DNA of 64,000 nt from Deltaproteobacteria bacterium (lineage in GTDB: Bacteria > Desulfobacterota > Desulfomonilia > UBA1062): contig JAHDRW010000023.1 in NCBI GenBank assembly GCA_018433085.1, positions 48,977 to 112,976 of the forward strand, written 5' to 3'. The notes under the pieces were generated by a model. That model was given only the letters and a program-made list of their open reading frames with translations, was not told the DNA's origin and made no database searches. How positions within the stretch are numbered: the stretch's first letter is position 1; each line of letters opens with the position of its first letter. The translations under genes and the position numbers were made by a program. Positions 48,854 to 57,657 of the stretch are shown piece by piece.

Positions 48854-48920
48854 AACGCACACCTGCCTCGCTCATCATACGGATTCGGCCCGCAGCAGAC
48901 CTGCCGATGAACCCTCGTGG

Positions 48921-50279
48921 CTACTGAGACCCGCGTGCCTTGACGGCGACCTTGACGGTCTGGAATATAATGACCAGATCAAGCCACAGAGAACGGTGCT
49001 TCATATAGAACAGCTCGTACTTCAGCTTTTCCTTGGCGTCCTCGATGGTGTCGCCGTACGGATAGTTGATCTGGGCCCATCCCGTAATCCCCGGTTTTGC
49101 ATGAAGCCTCAGGGCATAGTAGGGGATCACCTTTTCGAGCTGATCCACGAAATACCTGCGTTCGGGCCGGGGACCGACAAAGCTCATGTCGTTCTTGAGC
49201 ACATTGATGAACTGCGGGAGCTCGTCGATCCGGAGCTTCCGGATGATGCGCCCCACCCTGGTGACCCGGGGATCGTTCTGGGAAGCCCACTGGGGACCCT
49301 TCTTCTCGGCGTCCTGCCGCATGGACCTGAACTTGATCAGCTTGAAGTCCCTGCCGTCCATCCCTACCCGCTGCTGGAGGTAAAAGATCGGACCCGGCGA
49401 ATCGATCCGGATAGCCATGGCGGTCAGAACCATGATGGGAAAGGTGAGAACAATGCCCATGAGGGCAAAAAATACGTCGAACCCCCTCTTCACGGCATCC
49501 TGAAGCGAAGAGCTCAGGAACCCGCGGGTGAAGATGATGGAGCTCGGTCGGATCTCCTCCACGAGGATCCTCCCGGTCACCCGCTCGTAAAAGCTCGGTG
49601 CGTCGATCACGTCGCACGCGGTCAGTTTGATGTGCAGCAGGTCGTCGATGGGCAGCGTCCCCCTCCACCCGTCCGGCGCGACCACCAGGATATCAGGCTC
49701 GATTTCCCTGATAATCCGGTGCATGTCGGAGATGTCGCCCAGGCACCTGGATGCGATATCCCAGTTGTTTCTGCCGATGTACCCTTCGAGCATGACCGGG
49801 TACCCCCCGGCGCGGATCTCCCTCAGAAGAAATTTGGCATTGTCGCCATCGCCCAGGATCACGATCCGGGTGGCCCTCCGGTCGATGAACCGGAACTTGA
49901 GATACCCGGCCCTGATGGCAAAGGAGGCCCCCAGGGAGATGAGCATGGCCCCCAGCAGGACATTGCGCTCGAGGCCCACGGTGGGAATGATGTAGTAGAT
50001 GAGGGCCAGCACGATCAGGGCGAGCCCCCCTCCCAGGAGTATGGACGACGTGAGCTCTGAGGTTCTCCGCCAGTATCTCCAGTTGTAAAGATCCTGGAAA
50101 TAGAAACAGACAACGCCCACCCCTGCGTAGACACTTCCCTTGAACCAGAGAAGCTCGTCGGGGAGAGACACCCCGGGGAGCCACCGCCCGATGTACTTGG
50201 CGAGGAAGACGGCGCCTGCAGCGACCGCCAGGTCAAAGACAAACAGTATGACGGATGAATATACGCTCCGGTTCATCAT
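48921..50279 (-). CDS. Polyprenyl-phosphate sugar-1-phosphate transferase (EpsB/WcaJ-like)
   Basis: A 452-residue membrane enzyme that loads the first sugar phosphate onto undecaprenyl phosphate for exopolysaccharide. Four N-terminal membrane helices (about 5-130), a CoA-binding-like Rossmann part (RIVILGDGDNAKFLLREI), then the catalytic domain with helix (VKRGFDVFFALMGIVLTFPIMVL), QQRVGMDGRDFKLIKFRSM, RIDELPQFINVLKNDMSFVGPRPE and GITGWAQINY. This resembles the EpsB-type transferases of PEP-CTERM systems. A PEP-CTERM protein and a PrsT-like protein lie nearby. Confidence 0.88.
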   Translation of the reverse strand: MMNRSVYSSVILFVFDLAVAAGAVFLAKYIGRWLPGVSLPDELLWFKGSVYAGVGVVCFYFQDLYNWRYWRRTSELTSSILLGGGLALIVLALIYYIIPTVGLERNVLLGAMLISLGASFAIRAGYLKFRFIDRRATRIVILGDGDNAKFLLREIRAGGYPVMLEGYIGRNNWDIASRCLGDISDMHRIIREIEPDILVVAPDGWRGTLPIDDLLHIKLTACDVIDAPSFYERVTGRILVEEIRPSSIIFTRGFLSSSLQDAVKRGFDVFFALMGIVLTFPIMVLTAMAIRIDSPGPIFYLQQRVGMDGRDFKLIKFRSMRQDAEKKGPQWASQNDPRVTRVGRIIRKLRIDELPQFINVLKNDMSFVGPRPERRYFVDQLEKVIPYYALRLHAKPGITGWAQINYPYGDTIEDAKEKLKYELFYMKHRSLWLDLVIIFQTVKVAVKARGSQ

Positions 50280-50517
50280 TTCCTACATCGTCAGATAAGG
50301 TTTCTGATATTAATAGAATATCTACCCTTTCCCTGCCCTTGTGCCGGAAAAATGAGCACACCGGGTGTGCCTGCCACCGCTATGGCGAGATGTTCTTGGG
50401 GTTTCGTGATAGAATATTTCCTTTAAGCCAGCCGGCTCCGGATTGCACCTCAGACGACGCTATTCACGCAGGGAATGTGCACGGCCTGTTTCCAGGACAA
50501 AAATATCCGGATCTCCC

Positions 50518-51207
50518 TCACTCATCATTACCCAGAAGGCCCGCCCTGAGGAGAAAGTAAACCAGTTGCAGAATAGCAGCCGTTGCGGCCGCGACATAGG
50601 TGAGGGCGGCTGCGGAGAGCACCTTGCGGGCGCCGTTGACCTCGGTGTCCGAAAGGATCCCCGAGGCCGGGAGGGCCTGAAGCGCCCTGGACGAGGCATT
50701 GAACTCCACGGGGAGAGTAACGATCTGGAAGAGTACAGCAAGGCTGAAGAAGATGATCCCTGCCAGGATAAGCGACTGGGCCATGAAGATGAACCCGATG
50801 ATGAGCAGCGGCCAGGCAAGGTTCGACCCAAGTGACGAGATGGGCACCAGGGCGCTCCTGAGCTTGAGCGGCATATACTCGTGGGCGTGCTGTATCGCGT
50901 GACCGGCTTCGTGGGCAGCGACGCCCACGCTCGCGATCGAGTCGCCCAAATAAACCGACTCGGAGAGCCTGAGCACCCGGGACCGGGGGTCGTAGTGATC
51001 CGACAGGAATCCCCGGGTAAGCTCGATATCAACCCCGTGGACCCCGGCCGATCTCAGGATTTCACGGGCCGCCTGGGCCCCGGTGATTCCCCGGTACGTG
51101 GACACCTTGGAAAACTTTGCATAGGTCGACTTCACCTTGATCTGAGCATACACGCTCAAGATCAGGGCAGGCACAATCATGATGATATAGAGCGGATCGA
51201 AGATCAT
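50518..51207 (-). CDS. YugP-like zinc membrane metallopeptidase
   Basis: A 229-residue protein with a membrane helix at residues 5-22, then the zinc motif HEAGHAIQHA (about 98-107) following GVAA, and two more membrane helices near 130-165 and 200-225. This is the neutral zinc metallopeptidase family of YugP. The physiological substrate is not known. Start ATG 51207. Confidence 0.82.
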   Translation of the reverse strand: MIFDPLYIIMIVPALILSVYAQIKVKSTYAKFSKVSTYRGITGAQAAREILRSAGVHGVDIELTRGFLSDHYDPRSRVLRLSESVYLGDSIASVGVAAHEAGHAIQHAHEYMPLKLRSALVPISSLGSNLAWPLLIIGFIFMAQSLILAGIIFFSLAVLFQIVTLPVEFNASSRALQALPASGILSDTEVNGARKVLSAAALTYVAAATAAILQLVYFLLRAGLLGNDE

Positions 51208-51410
51208 GGTTCCTCCAGAAGTGTGTTACTAAGATAGATAGTATCTCGGCAAAAAGAAGTCAAGAAAAGGTCACTGCTTACGATCATCCCGTCTTGGACG
51301 TACCGGACAGGCTCTTCCCTGCCGGTCCATTCCGTTTTTAGGAGCATATTCCTTTTCCTTTGCCCCGATTTATGGTATTTTCCCAGCAATGAGATTGATG
51401 TGGAGGTGAT

Positions 51411-53705
51411 ATGAAACGATTCGTCGGAACCTTCCTTACCGTCCTGATACCTTGCCTGCTTCTGATAAGCGGCTGCAGCAAGAGCCCTGAGGAAAAGAGA
51501 GACGCCTACCTGAACAGCGCCCAATCATATATGGAAAAAGAGAAGTTCGCCGAGGCCGCCATCGAGTTTCAGAACGCCCTTCAGATCGCCCCGGACGATG
51601 CACAGACCCTTGTCACCCTGGGCGAGGTCCAACTCAAGCTGATGAAGGCCAATGAAGCCTACCGGTCATTCTCCAGGGCCGCGGCCATCGATCCCGAGAA
51701 CACGGCTGCGCACGAATACCTTACGTCCATCCAGCTCCTGGCCAGAAAATACGATCTGGCCGAAAAACAGGCGTCAACGATTCTGGAGTACGAGCCCGGG
51801 AACAGAAAGGCGCAGGAAATGCTTGCCCAGGCGCTTTTCCAGAATGGGAAGAGGACTGAGGCGGTGGCCATCATGGATGAGCTGATCACGGATCAGAAGC
51901 CCCTGGAGGCGACCATCATCAACGCCGTCCAGATGTACATGGCCGCCGACCGGATGAAGGACGCCCTGTCACTCCTTTCCCGGGGTTCATCCCTCTATCC
52001 CGACTCTTCGAAGATCCGGTTCCTCGCCAGCGATATCTATGCCTTCAAAGACGACATCGGCAGCGCCCGCACGTGGGCCGAGGACGCATACCGCGCGGAA
52101 AAAGACAATATCGATGCCGGCATTGCACTGGCCCGTTTTTATGCGGCCCATCACATGGACGATCTCTTCAAAACCCTGCTGGCCGAGCTCAAGACCAAAT
52201 TCCCCAACGATCCGGGCCCCTACCTGCTGGAATCGGGCATCATGCAGCAGAATGGGAAAATCGACGAGGCTCTGGCCCTGGCCCAAACCGCCCGGAAGAT
52301 CGAGGACACCACCACCACGAAGATCGTGATCGCACAGCTGCTCCTGGAAAAGCAGGATATGTCCGCTGCGGAGAAGATCCTCGTGGAGGCCATGGAGAAA
52401 GACCCCGGCGCGATCTCTGCACGAATCCTGCTGGCCCGGATCTATCTCAGGCAGGAGAATCCCGGCAAAACCCTTGATACCCTGGACGCTCTCATCAAGA
52501 GCATCCCCCGGAGGCCGGACGTGGCCGTTCCGGCCGCCCAGGCCTATATCATGGAGGGCGAGGTGTCCAAGGCACGGGAGCTGGTGGAAAAGTCGCTTCA
52601 GGAGTACCAGAACAATGCGGCGCTCCATGGCATCATGGCAAAGATCGAGTTCATGGAAGGGAAGTTCAAGGAGGCGCTGGCTCAGGTGAACGTCCTGGCG
52701 GAACATGCCGTCGCCACCCCGGATACGCTGTACATCGGGGCATTGTCCGCGATGAGGACAGGCCAGGCCGCTCAGGCTTCGTCATTTGTGGACTCACTGG
52801 AAAAGGCATCGCCTGAGAGCTGGCAGACGCTGCACGCCCGGAGCCTTCTCGCGCTTTCCAGAGGGGAGAAGCAGAGTGCCTATCAGTATGCGGAGAAGGC
52901 GCTGACCCTCTTCCCGGAAAAGGTCCAGGCCCTGACCCTGTTCACCAGCATCGCCCCGTCGGCTATCACCAGGCAGGAGACACTCGAGAAGGTCAGAGCA
53001 GCCTGCGAAAAGCACGATTCTGCCTACTGCCACATGATCATCGCACGGCTCCTGGAGACCTCGGGCGATGTGGAGGACGCGTTGAGCGAGATGAAAAGGG
53101 CAACCAGGCTCGAACCGGATAACTCCTCGCTCTATCATGCCCTTGCCCAGTTCTATGCGCGCAATAACATGGCTCAGAAGGCCATCGACGAGTACGAATC
53201 CCTGGTCAACGCAAAGCCCGGCGACCTGAGGGCCGCCACCATGCTCGGCCTGCTCAATCAGAATCAGGGCAGGATATCGGACGCGAGGAAGGTATATGCC
53301 TATATCCTCGAACGAGACCCCAAGAACGCCCTGGCCGCGAACAACCTCTCCTGGATCCTCGTGCAAAGCGGGAAACCGGCTGACCTGAACGAGGCCCTGC
53401 GGCTCGCGCAGATCGCCAAAGACAAGTTCCCGGACGACGGAAGGATCGCCGATACCCTCGGGTACGTCTACCTGAAGAAAGGGCTCGTCGAAAACGCCCT
53501 TGCCCAGTTCCAGCTTGCCGCGGAAAAACTGCCTGAAGAGCCGGCCATCAATTACCACATGGCCCTGGCCCTGGCGGAGCTGAGCAGAAATCCCGAGGCC
53601 AGAAAATTCGTCGAGAAGGCCCTGGATGCCGAAACCCCGTTTGATGAACGGGAAGAGGCTCAGGAGCTGATGGCCAGGATCGGAACCGACGACAAGAACC
53701 AGTAG
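51411..53705 (+). CDS. TPR-repeat lipoprotein, PrsT-like (PEP-CTERM system)
   Basis: A 764-residue protein with a lipoprotein signal, lipobox LISGC with Cys22. About 17 tetratricopeptide repeats fill the rest (for example AAIEFQNALQIAPDDAQ and DALSEMKRATRLEPDNSSLYHALAQFY), making a scaffold on the outer side of a membrane. Length and layout match the PrsT-type lipoproteins of PEP-CTERM/exosortase systems. The EpsB-like gene is close by. ATG 51411 follows GGAGGTG. A general TPR role is the alternative. Confidence 0.8.
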   Translation: MKRFVGTFLTVLIPCLLLISGCSKSPEEKRDAYLNSAQSYMEKEKFAEAAIEFQNALQIAPDDAQTLVTLGEVQLKLMKANEAYRSFSRAAAIDPENTAAHEYLTSIQLLARKYDLAEKQASTILEYEPGNRKAQEMLAQALFQNGKRTEAVAIMDELITDQKPLEATIINAVQMYMAADRMKDALSLLSRGSSLYPDSSKIRFLASDIYAFKDDIGSARTWAEDAYRAEKDNIDAGIALARFYAAHHMDDLFKTLLAELKTKFPNDPGPYLLESGIMQQNGKIDEALALAQTARKIEDTTTTKIVIAQLLLEKQDMSAAEKILVEAMEKDPGAISARILLARIYLRQENPGKTLDTLDALIKSIPRRPDVAVPAAQAYIMEGEVSKARELVEKSLQEYQNNAALHGIMAKIEFMEGKFKEALAQVNVLAEHAVATPDTLYIGALSAMRTGQAAQASSFVDSLEKASPESWQTLHARSLLALSRGEKQSAYQYAEKALTLFPEKVQALTLFTSIAPSAITRQETLEKVRAACEKHDSAYCHMIIARLLETSGDVEDALSEMKRATRLEPDNSSLYHALAQFYARNNMAQKAIDEYESLVNAKPGDLRAATMLGLLNQNQGRISDARKVYAYILERDPKNALAANNLSWILVQSGKPADLNEALRLAQIAKDKFPDDGRIADTLGYVYLKKGLVENALAQFQLAAEKLPEEPAINYHMALALAELSRNPEARKFVEKALDAETPFDEREEAQELMARIGTDDKNQ

Positions 53706-53893
53706 CTTTCAGCGATCCGGCAGCTGTCTGGAGAAAAGGCGGGTGGCGATGGCTGTCCGGTCGAGCAGATCGCTGATCAACAGTCTTCAGGCGGGCAATG
53801 AGACGGCTTCTATCCCATTGCCGCCCATCGATCCGCCCGGGTAATCCAATGATTGCCGATTTCGTTCGACACAGACCGGGCGGCCGCACGTTT

Positions 53894-54583
53894 TCACATG
53901 GCGAGGAGGGCCACCGCGGTCAACGCTGCCGTATAGGATCGCAGCACGGTCCTGCCCATGTGAACCGGTGTGAATGCGCAGGAGATTATCCTCTCAATCT
54001 CGGGCTCCGAAAATCCCCCCTCCGGGCCGATGAGGATGCCGGCATCCTCGCACCGGTAACCCCGCAGGGAGACCTGCGATAAAGGGGATGCCACCAGCCT
54101 GTTCGGCCAGGCGGGGGCGGTGCGTTCCAGGAACTCTTCCAGCATCAGCGGCCCGTGGAGAACCGGGATCGATCTGCGCTCGCACTGCTTGATTGCCTCC
54201 AGAATGATCTGCCTGAAGCGCTGCATCCGCTTTTCGCCGATATCCCTGACGTTCGAACGCCCGGAGACCACGGGATGGATCTCCGAGACCCCAAGCTCGG
54301 TGGTGCATCGCATCAGGTCGTCCATGTCCTTCAGATCGATGAGGCTGATCGCCAGGTGCACCCGGCAGCACCCCCGGTCAGACAGATCCTGGGAGGAGAG
54401 CACCTCCAACGTGATCCTGTCCGGGCCTGCCGCCGTGATCCGGGCCCGGTATCCTGTCTCGTGATCGCGGATGGAAAGCTCGTCGCCGACCTTTTTGCGC
54501 AGCGGCCCGAGAATGTGGCTCGCGTCTCTCCCCGTGATAAACGCTTCACCGCTCTGGTGAATGTCTGCAAAGAACCTGGGCAC
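53894..54583 (-). CDS. rsmE: 16S rRNA m3U1498 methyltransferase RsmE
   Basis: A 229-residue SPOUT methyltransferase. The N-terminal PUA-like part starts PRFFADIHQSGEAF. The knot region has IGPEGGFSEPEIERI and HMGRTVLRSYTAALTAV, typical of RsmE. The start is GTG 54583 (AGGCGG upstream). It lies downstream of galT on the same strand, with a 27-base gap. Confidence 0.93.
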   Translation of the reverse strand: MPRFFADIHQSGEAFITGRDASHILGPLRKKVGDELSIRDHETGYRARITAAGPDRITLEVLSSQDLSDRGCCRVHLAISLIDLKDMDDLMRCTTELGVSEIHPVVSGRSNVRDIGEKRMQRFRQIILEAIKQCERRSIPVLHGPLMLEEFLERTAPAWPNRLVASPLSQVSLRGYRCEDAGILIGPEGGFSEPEIERIISCAFTPVHMGRTVLRSYTAALTAVALLAM

Positions 54584-54610
54584 TTTCTACCGCCTGCTCT
54601 CTTTCCTTTT

Positions 54611-55609
54611 CTAGGTGATGAGCCCTTTCAGGAACGCGGCTGCGTCTTCCGGGGCCGTGGAGTGCACGTACAGGTCTGATCCCCACTCCAGACCTCCCTG
54701 GATGCCGATCCGGGGGATGATCTCCATATGCCAGTGGTATATCTTGTCATATGCCTTGTCGAAGGGTGCGTTGTGCAGGGTATAGTTGTAGGGAGGCCCG
54801 TTCAGGGCCCGATCGAGCCTGACGAGAACATCCCTGAATATAGCGGCCAAATCCCCCACCTCCTTGGAATCGATCTCCTCGAACCGGGACGAATGCCGCT
54901 TGGGGATGATCCATGTCTCGAAAGGCACCCGGGGGGCAAAGGGCTCGATGGCGAGGAAAAAGCCCGTCTCCGAGACGATCCGGAGCTCAAGCTGAATCTC
55001 CTGCCTGACGATGTCGCAATAGATGCAACGTTCCTTGTAGGCATAGTGCTTTTCCGCGCCTCTGAGCTCGTCCACGATATCCCGGGGCACGATGGGAAGC
55101 GCCAGCAAAAGGGAGTAGGAATGCCCGAGCGTCGCCCCCGCGGCTTCCCCGGCGTTTTTGTAGATGAGAACGGAGCGCATCCTGCTGTCTTTCTTCAGAT
55201 CGATGATCCGGTCGCGGTATGCCCAGAAGACATTCTCCAGCTCGTCCAGATCCATGTCCGCCTGTCTGCGTCCGTGAACAGGCGTCTCGATGATCACCTC
55301 ATTGGCCCCCACGCCGGTGACCTTATCATAAATTCCCTCCCCCAGGCGCTTCAGATCTTCTTCGACCACCAGCAGGGGCGATCGGTTGGGGATGACCCGG
55401 AGTTTCCATCGGGAGTCGTTCGCCTGCGATCCGTCCTGCCTGTTGGCGAGTATCTCCGGAGGGCAGAGGTGCTCGTTGCCCGGGCAGAAGGGGCAGAACG
55501 GGTCTTCCGGAACCGGGGAGGCCGCCCGGGGAATGGCGGGAGACAGGGTCGGGTCGTCGGTAATGATGACCCACCTGTCGACCACCGGATCTCTCCTCAG
55601 CTCGGACAT
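54611..55609 (-). CDS. galT: Galactose-1-phosphate uridylyltransferase
   Basis: A 332-residue enzyme swapping UMP between UDP-glucose and galactose 1-phosphate. Start ATG 55609, two bases after the stop of the GH57 gene. Zinc Cys pair CPFCPGNE (about 37-44) and second pair CIYCD; catalytic region HNAPFDKAYDKIYHWHMEIIPR, where HWH replaces the classic HPH, as in many bacterial and archaeal members. Some relatives use glucose 1-phosphate and ATP or UDP. The two GH57 genes before it suggest it works in alpha-glucan turnover. Confidence 0.83.
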   Translation of the reverse strand: MSELRRDPVVDRWVIITDDPTLSPAIPRAASPVPEDPFCPFCPGNEHLCPPEILANRQDGSQANDSRWKLRVIPNRSPLLVVEEDLKRLGEGIYDKVTGVGANEVIIETPVHGRRQADMDLDELENVFWAYRDRIIDLKKDSRMRSVLIYKNAGEAAGATLGHSYSLLLALPIVPRDIVDELRGAEKHYAYKERCIYCDIVRQEIQLELRIVSETGFFLAIEPFAPRVPFETWIIPKRHSSRFEEIDSKEVGDLAAIFRDVLVRLDRALNGPPYNYTLHNAPFDKAYDKIYHWHMEIIPRIGIQGGLEWGSDLYVHSTAPEDAAAFLKGLIT

Positions 55610-55611
55610 GT

Positions 55612-57657
55612 TCAGCCGACCTCGAGCACGATCTCGGGGATATCCCCCTGCACCTTTCTCATCCAGTAGAGGCTCCAGCCCTGGAAGGTCTTCTCGAACC
55701 CTTCTTCGCTCTGGGAGATACATTCGATCGGGACCACGCAGACGTCCCACTGGGCATCGGAGAATATCGAGAGGCCTGCGCCGTTGGCGTCGTCCCTGAG
55801 CTCGATACGGTCCGCCCGGTACCTGCCCCGCTCCTTTCCCATCTCCTCCCCGTTCACCAGAGGCCTCTGTCCGGAGATGACCATGAAGTTGAACTCGACG
55901 CCCAGCCACGCGTCCTCCAGGGATGTCTCAAGCGTGTGCGCCACCCTGACCTGTCCCTCCTTGAAGAGACGGTAGGTTTTTTCGATGCCCAGCCCTTCCC
56001 GCCGGGCCGAAAAGCAGAGCGTAAAGCACTCGTCCGACTCGCCGTGAGAGACGTATGCAAAGGGAAGGCCTACGCTCAACGAGTTCTCCACCTGATTCCT
56101 CCCGATCATCCGGTCCCAGTCGGGGGGTGCATCGAGGCAATGGGTCAGAAACGAATACCTGGGGTAGGTATCGTAGATCAGGAGGTCCTGGAACTCCCTG
56201 GGCGTTTCATGGGGGAGATCATGGATGGAAAGCGGTTCTCCCGAGTGGTTTTCCGCAGACCTCCTTTCCGGGTGCCGGATCTTCCGGTGATAGGTCTCCT
56301 CGTGCCGCATGAGGATGTTGGAAAAATTGTACTTGGCGGACTTGTCCTCGAGGGCGAAGACAGATCCGCTGTTCCGCGGCGAGAAGTAGCAGTTGAATTT
56401 CCTGCCGGATACCAGGATTTCCTCGGCGCCGTCGAGGTTGTGGTCGATGCGCTCCACGCGCCAGGTATCGTTGCTGAATCGCTTTTCGTCGATGAGCGAC
56501 TCCGCGGTGAGCAGGTTTTTATACACCGCGTGCCTTAAGGAACTGATATAAACCCCGCCGAAGAGTCCGTGCCAGTAGGGGCAGTTGGTCTGGGCCATGA
56601 GGAGATGGCGGAGCGCGTCCCGTGAGGGTCCGAACTTCCGCACCAGATTGCTCACCTTCATGCCCTTTTTGTGCATAAGGTTGGACTCGGGATACTTGGC
56701 GAGGAAGTTGTCCCACACGCCTCCCCGCAGGAAGGCCCGCTGGCTGTCCCACACCCCGGTGTCCCGGGCCCTTTTCACGAGATCCTCATACTGCCTCCCC
56801 TGCTCTGCGAAGAGGCTCCACTCCATCATCTCCTGGTAAGAGCCCGTGGGGAGATAGACAAGCCCGTTGGGGGGAAAGCTGTCCATCACGCGGCTTAAGG
56901 GCACGAGCTCGACCTCGGAGGAGTGTGCGCGGATCTCGTCGAAAAACCTCCTGAGCCAGCCCTCCTCAATCACCCATTTATGGGTGCCCGGCCACATGCC
57001 GAACTTCTCGCCGTCGTCACCGTAGGTGAGTATCCTCACACCCTTTCGTTTCATCTGCAGGAGGTAGTCGATGGCCTCATGGGGCTGGCGGAAGGGGATG
57101 AGATAGCGAAGCCGCATGTCGATGGGAAACACCTTCAGGGAGAACCCCTCCCGCTCGGTGATGAAATATCCATGGACATCGTCGGGAGAAAGCCCTGCGG
57201 AGAGGAAATGACTGTCGTCCAGCAGGGTGTATTCGATGCCGAAGCCGGAGATCTTCTTCGGAATCCCCGGGTCCCATATCCGCTCGGCGCACCACAGACC
57301 CCGGGGCCTGGAGCCGAAACGCGCCTGGAGATACTCGCTCATGTGCTCGATCTGATCATGGGCGTCGGCCTCGGGAATCACCGGCATGATGGGCTCGAAG
57401 AATCCGCCCCCCATGAGCTCCACCTGGGAGCGTTCCACCAGGGTGTCCAGGAGTGTGAAGAATTCGGGCTCGTGCTCTTCGAACCACTCCCAGAGCGGAC
57501 CGGTGTAGTGCAGGGTCATGGTGATGTCGGGGTACTCCTTCAATATGCGCAAAAGCGGCAGATAACAGTCCCTGGCGCCCTTTTCAAAGACGCTGGGGAA
57601 ATTTCCCACAGGCTGATGAGAATGAACACAGAACGCCAGATAGATCTTTTCAGACAT
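55612..57657 (-). CDS. GH57 alpha-amylase/4-alpha-glucanotransferase-like enzyme
   Basis: A 681-residue protein. ATG 57657 is the likely start; the frame upstream overlaps the other GH57 gene. It begins YLAFCVHSHQPVGNF, a GH57 mark. The likely nucleophile Glu is in GLWCAERIWDP, and the second acid is Asp in ILTYGDDGEKFGMWPG. C-terminal parts match DUF1925/DUF1926-type beta domains (about 380-680). Such enzymes break and rejoin alpha-1,4 glucans, often glycogen. It has no signal peptide, so it acts in the cytoplasm. It is co-transcribed with galT. Confidence 0.85.
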   Translation of the reverse strand: MSEKIYLAFCVHSHQPVGNFPSVFEKGARDCYLPLLRILKEYPDITMTLHYTGPLWEWFEEHEPEFFTLLDTLVERSQVELMGGGFFEPIMPVIPEADAHDQIEHMSEYLQARFGSRPRGLWCAERIWDPGIPKKISGFGIEYTLLDDSHFLSAGLSPDDVHGYFITEREGFSLKVFPIDMRLRYLIPFRQPHEAIDYLLQMKRKGVRILTYGDDGEKFGMWPGTHKWVIEEGWLRRFFDEIRAHSSEVELVPLSRVMDSFPPNGLVYLPTGSYQEMMEWSLFAEQGRQYEDLVKRARDTGVWDSQRAFLRGGVWDNFLAKYPESNLMHKKGMKVSNLVRKFGPSRDALRHLLMAQTNCPYWHGLFGGVYISSLRHAVYKNLLTAESLIDEKRFSNDTWRVERIDHNLDGAEEILVSGRKFNCYFSPRNSGSVFALEDKSAKYNFSNILMRHEETYHRKIRHPERRSAENHSGEPLSIHDLPHETPREFQDLLIYDTYPRYSFLTHCLDAPPDWDRMIGRNQVENSLSVGLPFAYVSHGESDECFTLCFSARREGLGIEKTYRLFKEGQVRVAHTLETSLEDAWLGVEFNFMVISGQRPLVNGEEMGKERGRYRADRIELRDDANGAGLSIFSDAQWDVCVVPIECISQSEEGFEKTFQGWSLYWMRKVQGDIPEIVLEVG

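Noticed and set aside
51371..51387. Sigma-54 promoter before the PrsT-like gene
   Set aside because: GG-N10-GC spacing is present, but both half-sites (TGGTAT and CAGC) are poor matches.
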